Shown here: piece after piece, positions 57,340 to 64,000 of the stretch
How the letters are laid out: every line of letters starts with the position of its first letter
Position numbering within the stretch: position 1 is the stretch's first letter
From: Corynebacterium tuberculostearicum
GTDB taxonomy: Bacteria > Actinomycetota > Actinomycetes > Mycobacteriales > Mycobacteriaceae
Direction: 5' to 3'
Assembly: GCF_016127015.1 (NCBI RefSeq)
Contig: NZ_CP065972.1
Span: 372,001 to 436,000 of the forward strand
Length of the DNA stretch: 64,000 nucleotides
The notes under the pieces: model-generated
Database searches by the model: none
What the model was told of the DNA's origin: nothing
The model's input: only the letters and a program-made list of their open reading frames with translations
Program-made: the position numbers and the translations under genes

Positions 57340-57364
57340 CCCCGCCTTGGTGCGGGGATTTTTC
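57340..57364 (+). terminator. Terminator after the 61-residue protein gene
   Basis: CCCCGC-CTTGGT-GCGGGG followed by ATTTTTC; 7 bases after the stop. Confidence 0.88.
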
Positions 57365-57374
57365 TTTCATACAA

Positions 57375-57406
57375 AAAGGGCCCCTTGCTACTGCAAAGGG
57401 CCCTTT
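57375..57406. terminator. Terminator for rpf1 and backup for the plus strand
   Basis: AAAGGGCCCCTTG and CAAAGGGCCCTTT pair; the stem lies 12 bases after the rpf1 stop (reading left), and the minus strand then continues into TTTTTG. Confidence 0.8.
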
Positions 57407-57417
57407 ATCGCTATGTC

Positions 57418-58368
<951 letters not shown>

Positions 58369-58749
58369 ATGCCTATTGGCAAAGTGAAGTGGTATGACGC
58401 CGAGAAAGGTTTCGGTTTCGTCAGCAACCCGGGCGATGAAGACGTCTATGTTGGCCGCAACGTGCTGCCCAAGGGAGTAGAGGAACTGTTCCCCGGCCAG
58501 CGCATCGACTTCGATTTCGCGGCCGGGCGCCGCGGTCCGCAGGCGCTGCGGGTCAAGGTATTGGATAAGCCGCGTCGCCGCACGCCGGCCCGCAAGCCGG
58601 AAGAGCTCGGCAGCATGGTCTCTGACGTGATGACCTTGCTGGAGTCGCAGATTCAGCCGGTGCTTAATTCCGGCCGCTACCCGGAGCGCAAGACTGGGCG
58701 CCAGGTAGCAGAAATCCTCCGCGCAATCGCGAAGGATTTGGATAGCTAA
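58369..58749 (+). CDS. cspB: Cold-shock protein CspB with C-terminal extension
   Basis: This 126-residue protein has a cold-shock domain (1-65) with RNP1 KGFGFV; the RNP2 position reads VYVGRNVL where VFVH is usual. A basic linker (KPRRRTPARKP) and a helical tail of about 50 residues follow, as in the actinobacterial CspB type (Rv0871). It binds RNA or single-stranded DNA. AAGAGG precedes the ATG. The end overlaps the convergent DUF2771 gene by 4 bases. Confidence 0.9.
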   Translation: MPIGKVKWYDAEKGFGFVSNPGDEDVYVGRNVLPKGVEELFPGQRIDFDFAAGRRGPQALRVKVLDKPRRRTPARKPEELGSMVSDVMTLLESQIQPVLNSGRYPERKTGRQVAEILRAIAKDLDS

Positions 58750-59324
58750 TCAGAAGCCTTCGTGGATTCCTCCGCGGAGGCTTCTCGTTCTTTATCGGTC
58801 ATCGTGGTAAGTGACCACACGGTGGTCAAGGGGGTTTCGTCACCGTTGTCGTCGGTGCCAATCATCATGGAGGAAATCTCCACCACCTTGAGGCGGGGGC
58901 GCTTGCCGGTGGAGGCCTTGATGGGTTCTACCGAGCCTGGGATCGATACCTCGGTGGTCTCGTTCGCGCCGTGTGCGGTTTCATCGTTGGCGGCGGGGTC
59001 ATCGTAGATGGAAAGAATCTTCCACTCGTGGTCGGAGATTTCTTCGGGAATATCGAGCTTGAGGGTGTCATCATCCCCAACGGTGAGGTTCGGGACCTCG
59101 CCTTCCGGACATTCGGTGCCGGGCTCGCATGCAATGTACGGGGCGACGTCGATGGAATTATCGCCCACGGAGGCGGTGACCTTGATGTCGCGGGGATCAG
59201 GACCCGGGCGCTGGTTCCACCAATTTTGGAAGATCACTACGGCGGCGACGATGACCGCCACGACCACGATGAGGGCCAAGATCTGCAGCAGCGACTTTTT
59301 CCTTGCTTCCTTACGGGTTGCCAT
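58746..59324 (-). CDS. DUF2771 membrane-anchored protein
   Basis: This 192-residue protein has one membrane helix (about 11-33), a basic cytoplasmic start (RKEARKKS) and an extracytoplasmic domain with the pair YIACEPGTECPEG, probably a disulfide, and a WKILSIYDDP segment; this is the actinobacterial DUF2771 pattern. Function unknown. A Glu/Ser-rich tail ends the protein. The 6-base gap to the next gene upstream suggests cotranscription with the cyclotransferase-like gene. Confidence 0.78.
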   Translation of the reverse strand: MATRKEARKKSLLQILALIVVVAVIVAAVVIFQNWWNQRPGPDPRDIKVTASVGDNSIDVAPYIACEPGTECPEGEVPNLTVGDDDTLKLDIPEEISDHEWKILSIYDDPAANDETAHGANETTEVSIPGSVEPIKASTGKRPRLKVVEISSMMIGTDDNGDETPLTTVWSLTTMTDKEREASAEESTKASD

Positions 59325-59330
59325 GGGCCT

Positions 59331-60095
59331 TTACCTTACTCGAACGCGGAAGAGTTCTTCCCACCGCTTGCCGGTAAGCCAGAACTCATCGCCTGTGATG
59401 TGTGCGATGCCGTTGAGGACATCATCGGGGTCGGTATAGCGGGACTTATCAATCGCGTCGGTAGCGATGACGGCGGTTACTCGGCCGGTGGATGGATCGA
59501 TGCGGTAGATATTGTCATCCATCCACACATTGGCGTAGACGGCATCGCCCACGCACTCGAGTTCATTGATGTCTTCGAGGGGCTTTCCCTCTAGGGTGAC
59601 GTCGGTTGTGGAGCGCTCCGCGAAGGTCTCTGGGTCCATATGCCGCAGGGTCGCGGAGCCATCGGACATGAGGAGATCCTCGCCGGTATTGCACAGGCCC
59701 CAGCCCTCGCCCGAGTAGGTGGCGGTATCTACCTGGCGCAGGTCGTGATCGTATTTCAGGGCTTGGCCGGACTTCCAGGTCAGCTGCCAGATGGAATCGC
59801 CGGCTTGGGTAATGCCCTCGCCAAAGTAGCGGTTATCCAGGCGCGTTTCGGCCAAGGTTTCGCCGGTTTCGGGGGAGAAGCGCTCTAAACGGGATTCTCC
59901 CCATTGGCCAGTGCCTAGAAGCAAGTTGCCGTCCGGATCCGTTTCGAGGCCCTGCGTAAAGGAATTGGGCGGCAGGGAAGCGGTGCCGAGAACCTCGACG
60001 GAGAGGTGCTCTACTTCGGGTTCTGCTGGTGTAGAGGAACAGGCGACGAGCGTGCAGGGAAGGAGAATGCAGGCGGCGCGGGAAAGAAACGACAT
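59331..60095 (-). CDS. Glutaminyl-peptide cyclotransferase-like lipoprotein
   Basis: The 254-residue lipoprotein begins MSFLSRAACILLPCTLVACS, with a lipobox at TLVAC. The mature part has the five-bladed propeller motifs of bacterial/plant-type glutaminyl cyclotransferases: SFTQGLETDPDGNLLLGTGQ, RYFGEGITQAGDSIWQLTWK, GEGWGLCNTGEDLLMSDGS, INELECVGDAVYANVWMDD and VLNGIAHITGDEFWLTGKRW. These enzymes cyclise N-terminal glutamine to pyroglutamate. A longer frame to 60161 would hide the signal, so ATG 60095 is preferred. Confidence 0.88.
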   Translation of the reverse strand: MSFLSRAACILLPCTLVACSSTPAEPEVEHLSVEVLGTASLPPNSFTQGLETDPDGNLLLGTGQWGESRLERFSPETGETLAETRLDNRYFGEGITQAGDSIWQLTWKSGQALKYDHDLRQVDTATYSGEGWGLCNTGEDLLMSDGSATLRHMDPETFAERSTTDVTLEGKPLEDINELECVGDAVYANVWMDDNIYRIDPSTGRVTAVIATDAIDKSRYTDPDDVLNGIAHITGDEFWLTGKRWEELFRVRVR

Positions 60096-60133
60096 GCACC
60101 ATATGTACCACCGGGTGCGCTCCATAATGAATA

Positions 60134-60802
60134 ATGAGGGGCGTGAGTAAGCGAAAAGCAAATCCGTTGATCGATTCTCGCGCCGTGCGCATCGCGCGCG
60201 AGGCGTTGGATGAGGTGGGGGAAGGGGGCGTCGGCAAGCATATCGGCGTCGCCGGGATGGGCCGAAACGTTGCTACCCACCGATTCGAAGCAGAGATGCC
60301 TGGCTACCCCGGCTGGGAATGGCAGGCGGTGCTCGCCTGCGCGGAGGGATCGCGCTACGTCACCGTCAATGAGGTGGCGTTGGTGCCGGGCGGGGAGGCC
60401 CTGCAGCCGCCGGAATGGGTGCCCTATGAGGACCGCGTGCGGCCCGGCGACCTTGGACCCGGAGACCTGATGCCACCGGCCGTGGATGATTCCCGCCTGG
60501 ACGGGGATAACCTATCCACGTCCGGCTTGGAAGACGCCAAGAAGCGTTGGCGCACCGAGTTCGGCCCAAATACGGATATGGCGGCCAAGGCGCGACTGCA
60601 ATGCCGCACCTGTGCGTTCTATGTGCAGCTGATGGAGAACTACGGCGTCTGCGCCAATGAGTACTCGGCGGACGGCCGGGTGGTGCACTCGCGTTATGGC
60701 TGCGGTGCGCATTCGCAGACGCGCGTGCGGGAAGAAAAGACCCCGGAAGTGGCCTTCGATGATGAAAAGCCCATCTTCCAGGATTTTGAAATCGAGGATT
60801 AA
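60134..60802 (+). CDS. DUF3027 protein
   Basis: The protein of 222 residues contains RAVRIAREALDEVGEGGVGKHI, a PGWEWQAVLACAEGS strand region and a likely zinc knuckle built from CRTCAFYVQL, YGVCANEYS and YGCGAH, as in DUF3027. Function unknown. Two starts are possible: ATG 60134, with CATAAT 5 bases upstream suggesting a leaderless mRNA, or GTG 60143. Divergent from the cyclotransferase-like lipoprotein gene. Confidence 0.8.
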   Translation: MRGVSKRKANPLIDSRAVRIAREALDEVGEGGVGKHIGVAGMGRNVATHRFEAEMPGYPGWEWQAVLACAEGSRYVTVNEVALVPGGEALQPPEWVPYEDRVRPGDLGPGDLMPPAVDDSRLDGDNLSTSGLEDAKKRWRTEFGPNTDMAAKARLQCRTCAFYVQLMENYGVCANEYSADGRVVHSRYGCGAHSQTRVREEKTPEVAFDDEKPIFQDFEIED

Positions 60803-60851
60803 GGCAGCACACTTATGGCGTAAGACTCGCTGTACGTGAAAGGCGCAGGCG

Positions 60852-62255
60852 TTGAAAGCCACTCTCGATCGCTACTTCCATATCTCTGAACGTGGTTCCT
60901 CCATTGGAACCGAGCTACGCGCGGGAACGGTCTCGTTCTTCGCCATGGCCTATATCATCCTCTTGAACCCGCTCATCCTCGGTACTACCGAGGACGCGGA
61001 GGGCTACGCGCTGGGCGTGCCACAGGTCGCCGCCGCCACCGCGCTGGTCGCCGGCGTCATGTCCATCCTCTTTGGCGCCATTGCCAAGTACCCCTTTGCC
61101 ATGGCCGCAGGCTTGGGCATGAATACCTTCGTGGGCGTGAGCATGGTCGCCACGAGCGGGCTGACCTGGCAAGAATCCATGGGCCTGGTGGTCATCGAGG
61201 GCATCATCATCGTCCTGCTGGCCATCTCCGGTTTCCGCACCGCCGTCTTTGATGCCATCCCGCAGTCCATGAAGGCGGCGATGGGCGTGGGCATCGGCAT
61301 GTTCATCGCCATGATCGGCCTCGTGGACGGTGGCTTTGTCACCCGCGTGCCGGATGCCGCGCACACCACCGTGCCGGTGAGCCTGGGTATTAATGGATCG
61401 ATTTCCACTTGGCCGGCGCTGGTCTTTGTCATTGGCCTTATTATTTGTTCCTTTATGGTCATCCGGAACGTGCCGGGCGGGCTCTTCATCGCCATCGTCC
61501 TTACCACCGTCATCGCGTTCATCGTGCAGGCGTTTACCGGCTCTGAGGATTGGGGCATGGCCGCGCCCGTGAAACCGGAGGCGCTCGGCGGCATTCCGGA
61601 TCTGTCCATCGTGGGCGATGTGAACCTGGTGGGCGCCTTTACCAAGATCGGCGTCATCTCCACGGTGCTGCTGATTTTTACGCTCTTGCTGACCAACTTC
61701 TTTGATGCGATGGGCACCATGACCGGCCTGGGCAAGCAAGGCAAGCTTGTTGACGCCGATGGCAATCTCCCCGACATGAAGAAGGCCCTCGTCGTCGAGG
61801 GCTTCGGCGCCGTGGCCGGCGGCCTGGGCTCTGCTTCTTCCAATACCGTCTTCGCGGATTCCTCCGCCGGCATTGCCGATGGCGCCCGCACCGGCCTGGC
61901 CAACCTCATGACCGGTGTGCTGTTCCTCGCCGCGATGTTTTTGACGCCGCTGTATGAAATCGTGCCCATTGAGGCCGCCTCCCCGGTACTCGTCATCGTC
62001 GGCGTGATGATGGCCGCGCAGCTGACCGAGATCCGCTGGACCAAGATGGAGATCGCCATCCCCGCCTTCCTCACCATTGTGACCATGCCGTTTACCTATT
62101 CCATTGCCAACGGCATCGGCGTGGGCTTCATCTCCTTCGCGCTTATGTCCACCTTTGCCGGCAAGGCCAAGGACGTGCACTGGATCATGTGGCTCTTGGC
62201 TGGCCTCTTCGTGATTTTCTTTGGCATGGATCCGATTTCCAATGCCATCGGCTAG
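60852..62255 (+). CDS. NCS2-family purine/uracil permease (AzgA-like)
   Basis: This 467-residue protein with about 12-14 hydrophobic helices has the AzgA/PbuG pattern: GTVSFFAMAYIILLNP, FAMAAGLGMNTFVGVSMV, GIGMFIAMIGLVDGG, LTNFFDAMGTMTGLGKQG and GLGSASSNTVFADSSAGIAD. It likely imports adenine, hypoxanthine or guanine with protons. Start is TTG behind GAAAGGCGC. It lies 49 bases after the DUF3027 gene and 9 bases before the SpoU methyltransferase gene. Confidence 0.92.
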   Translation: MKATLDRYFHISERGSSIGTELRAGTVSFFAMAYIILLNPLILGTTEDAEGYALGVPQVAAATALVAGVMSILFGAIAKYPFAMAAGLGMNTFVGVSMVATSGLTWQESMGLVVIEGIIIVLLAISGFRTAVFDAIPQSMKAAMGVGIGMFIAMIGLVDGGFVTRVPDAAHTTVPVSLGINGSISTWPALVFVIGLIICSFMVIRNVPGGLFIAIVLTTVIAFIVQAFTGSEDWGMAAPVKPEALGGIPDLSIVGDVNLVGAFTKIGVISTVLLIFTLLLTNFFDAMGTMTGLGKQGKLVDADGNLPDMKKALVVEGFGAVAGGLGSASSNTVFADSSAGIADGARTGLANLMTGVLFLAAMFLTPLYEIVPIEAASPVLVIVGVMMAAQLTEIRWTKMEIAIPAFLTIVTMPFTYSIANGIGVGFISFALMSTFAGKAKDVHWIMWLLAGLFVIFFGMDPISNAIG

Positions 62256-62264
62256 CCTAAGGGC

Positions 62265-63071
62265 ATGCTGATTACTGACCCCGCAGACCCTTGCCTGGAC
62301 GATATTCGGAACCTCAACAAATCCGATAAGTCCGGCGAGGGTCTCGTCATTGCAGAGGGCCCGCTGGTAGTCTCCCGGCTGGCCGAATCCCGGTTCCCCA
62401 TGCGCTGCCTCGTGGGCTTTCCCAAGAAGGTGGAGGCCTATATTTCTGAGTATGGCGAGCCGGAATGCCCCATCTACGAGGTCTCCCGCGAGACCCTAGC
62501 GGAGGTGGCCGGCTTCGATATGCACCGCGGGCTGGTCGCCGCCGCGGACCGCGCCTCTGAGCCGGAGGTGAGCGAGATCGTGGAATCTGCCCGGACCATC
62601 GCCGTGCTCGAGGGCGTGGGTGATCACGAGAATATTGGCGCCATCTTCCGCCACGCTGCCGGTATGGGCGTAGACGCGGTACTGCTGGGCTCCGGTGCGG
62701 CGGATCCGCTCTACCGGCGCTCGGTGCGCGTGTCCATGGGGCACGTGCTGCGCTTGCCCTTTGCTCATTTAGAGGGCGGGTTTACTACCTGGCAGCGTTC
62801 CTTGCAGGCGCTTGCCGACGCCTCCTTTACCCTCATTTCCTTAACCCCCAACCCCCAGGCGGTGCACTTGGCCGAGGCCATGCATGGCCTGGATAAGGTG
62901 GCGATGCTCGTCGGCGCGGAGGGCCCCGGCCTTACCGAACACGCAATGAAGGCCACCGATATACGCGCACGCATACCGATGGCCCCTGGCACCGATTCTC
63001 TTAATGTGGCGACCGCCGCCGCCATTTCCTTTTATGAGCGCCAGCGCTCCTTGAGCGACTTAAACGTCTGA
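62265..63071 (+). CDS. SpoU/TrmH-family RNA 2'-O-methyltransferase
   Basis: This 268-residue protein has an N-terminal L30e-like substrate-binding region (DIRNLNKSDKSGEGLVIAEG) and the SPOUT domain motifs: motif 1 HENIGAIFRHAAGMGVDA, motif 2 LVGAEGPGL and motif 3 IPMAPGTDSLNVATAAAI. The enzyme should methylate a ribose in rRNA or tRNA with SAM; the target nucleotide cannot be predicted. The 3' end overlaps the convergent gene by 40 bases. Confidence 0.92.
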   Translation: MLITDPADPCLDDIRNLNKSDKSGEGLVIAEGPLVVSRLAESRFPMRCLVGFPKKVEAYISEYGEPECPIYEVSRETLAEVAGFDMHRGLVAAADRASEPEVSEIVESARTIAVLEGVGDHENIGAIFRHAAGMGVDAVLLGSGAADPLYRRSVRVSMGHVLRLPFAHLEGGFTTWQRSLQALADASFTLISLTPNPQAVHLAEAMHGLDKVAMLVGAEGPGLTEHAMKATDIRARIPMAPGTDSLNVATAAAISFYERQRSLSDLNV

Positions 63072-63862
63072 GCGCTCCAATTGCCAATGAGCGAGCCCAA
63101 GTGCTTGGCGGTGGAGATGATTTCCTCGCCGGTGGATTCCGGCTCGGCGTTATGATCTTCGTAGTCGTCATAGTCGTTCAGGCCCAGCTTATTGGCCGAC
63201 TGCGCGGCTAGTTCCCCCACGGTTTGCTTGGGCTTCGGCGGGTCGATCTTCGGCTCTGGGCGGCCATCGACGGCGTACCCCACGACGTCCAGGTCCGGGC
63301 CATCATGGCCCACCTCGATGCCGAGCCAGTGTTCCTGGGCTGCCTGCATGATGCCCTGCGGCTCAAAGGGGAGGGAAATCCCGCCGATCGGCTCGTATTT
63401 TTCTCCTGCCCAGTAGGGGGCCTCGAAGGGCTCGGGCAGACCGGTGTCCTCGTAGAGGTGCTCGCGCGTGGCGCATAGGCAGCGCTTGAGCTCGCCGCCC
63501 TCCCACAGGGCGAAGCCGGCGTAGCCTTCTTTTTCGTTGCTGGCCAGCGCGATGACGCGCTGGGCGGGCACCGCATTAAGGAGCGTTTCTGGCAGCTGGG
63601 AAAGGAGAACAGAATCCCCCTCGCAGACCGTTTGCACCACGGTGATGCCGGGGTAGCCGCCGATGTAGTACTCGTTCGGATCCGTCTGCGCGGAGCGGTT
63701 AAGTGGGAATTGCCCAATCGGCGTGACCGGAAAGGTGGGGTCCAGCTGGGCGAGGAACTTCCGCCCAAAGCCGCGATCCGCCTTGGGCTCGGTTTTCAAC
63801 ACCTCTTCCGCATTGGGTTGAGAGATGTACCAGAGAGTGAGTACTGCGTGAGAGATGTCCAC
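63032..63862 (-). CDS. DUF6928-like conserved protein
   Basis: This 276-residue cytoplasmic protein opens MDISHAVLTLWYISQPNAEE and contains YYIGGYPGITVVQTVCEGD and ASNEKEGYAGFALWEGGELKRCLC, followed by an acidic linker (DYDDYEDHNAEPE) and an amphipathic tail. The pattern resembles the corynebacterial/actinobacterial DUF6928 group; function unknown. The overlap of 40 bases with the convergent methyltransferase gene is unusually long but both frames look genuine. Confidence 0.65.
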   Translation of the reverse strand: MDISHAVLTLWYISQPNAEEVLKTEPKADRGFGRKFLAQLDPTFPVTPIGQFPLNRSAQTDPNEYYIGGYPGITVVQTVCEGDSVLLSQLPETLLNAVPAQRVIALASNEKEGYAGFALWEGGELKRCLCATREHLYEDTGLPEPFEAPYWAGEKYEPIGGISLPFEPQGIMQAAQEHWLGIEVGHDGPDLDVVGYAVDGRPEPKIDPPKPKQTVGELAAQSANKLGLNDYDDYEDHNAEPESTGEEIISTAKHLGSLIGNWSAQTFKSLKERWRS

Positions 63863-63864
63863 GA

Positions 63865-64000
63865 TTAGTCCCTAGGGCGCTTGGTATTGGAACGAACGCC
63901 GAGCAGCACGTCCTCCCAATGCGGGGTGACGGCCTTGCGGCGGCGCTTGGCGGGCTTTTCTTCCGGCGAGGGGTTTTGCAGGAACTCCTCTTCCTCCGGC
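63865..64000 (-). CDS. sepH: SepH (DUF3071), C-terminal end only
   Basis: The last 44 codons of a gene that starts beyond the window read ...EKPAKRRRKAVTPHWEDVLL, then GVRSNTKRPRD and stop. The HWEDVLLGVRSN end preceded by basic clusters is the conserved C-terminal motif of actinobacterial SepH, a DNA-binding helix-turn-helix protein that stimulates FtsZ assembly. The identification rests on this short segment. It is 2 bases from the DUF6928-like gene and in the same orientation. Confidence 0.75.
   Translation of the reverse strand, partial: PEEEEFLQNPSPEEKPAKRRRKAVTPHWEDVLLGVRSNTKRPRD

Noticed and set aside
60915..62180. 421-codon minus-strand frame rich in His, Gly and Asp
   Set aside because: Mirror of the NCS2 permease gene; such His/Asp-rich frames arise from GC-rich membrane protein codons.

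Overview
The window is a chromosomal segment from a Corynebacterium species (Actinomycetota). The evidence is the corynebacterial-type 16S rRNA, a tmRNA tag ending RDYALAA, DtxR- and GlxR-like operators, a whiB1/whcE gene, the mycobacterial-type AdnAB pair, a GC-rich coding bias, and a gene order that follows the M. tuberculosis Rv3193-Rv3219 block and then the C. glutamicum cg0878-cg0945 block. The species was not determined.

Layout. (1) 1-25 kb is conserved genome-maintenance territory: a 24-residue ribosomal protein bL37-like gene, whcE, an RhlE-type DEAD-box helicase, DUF3107 and DUF3152 genes, and a tightly overlapping row of a TIGR02569-like protein, AdnA, AdnB, a CglK-type K+ channel, a NudC-like Nudix enzyme and UvrD2. 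An orphan TOMM-cyclodehydratase-like protein, a YgjP-type metalloprotease, a DUF2342 protein, a YlbL-type PDZ/Lon protease and a large UPF0182 membrane protein follow. (2) 25-34 kb is iron and envelope territory: initiator tRNA-Met, a siderophore ABC transporter with a DtxR-like box at its start codon, a secreted 35-residue-repeat protein candidate of unknown function, a DUF1990 protein, a secreted trypsin-like protease, and feoABC behind two DtxR-like boxes. (3) 34-42 kb holds hisN with a second inositol-phosphatase-family gene, then prfB, ftsE, ftsX, smpB, a DUF488 gene and ssrA. An AbgT-family transporter and a palindromic repeat sit between prfB and ftsE. (4) 42-48 kb is a complete rRNA operon with leader, processing stem and terminator, and no tRNA in the spacer. 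(5) 48-52.8 kb looks accessory: two related helical-repeat proteins of unknown function flank an HNH-endonuclease gene cut in two by an IS3-family element. (6) 52.8-64 kb returns to conserved genes: DUF3239, an XPB-type helicase and its Helicase_C_3/WYL partner, rpf1, cspB, DUF2771, a glutaminyl cyclotransferase-like lipoprotein, DUF3027, a purine/uracil-type permease, a SpoU methyltransferase, a DUF6928-like gene and the 3' end of sepH.

How the parts work together. The largest theme is double-strand-break processing and helicase function (AdnAB, UvrD2, RhlE, XPB). The second is iron supply under DtxR-type control by both ferric-siderophore and ferrous routes. The third is translation termination and rescue with the FtsEX divisome pair (prfB, ftsEX, smpB, ssrA). 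The least explained items are the 48-52.8 kb paralog pair, the orphan cyclodehydratase-like protein, the 35-residue-repeat protein, and an 85-bp dispersed palindrome found twice. No CRISPR array, prophage or recognisable complete defence system was seen.
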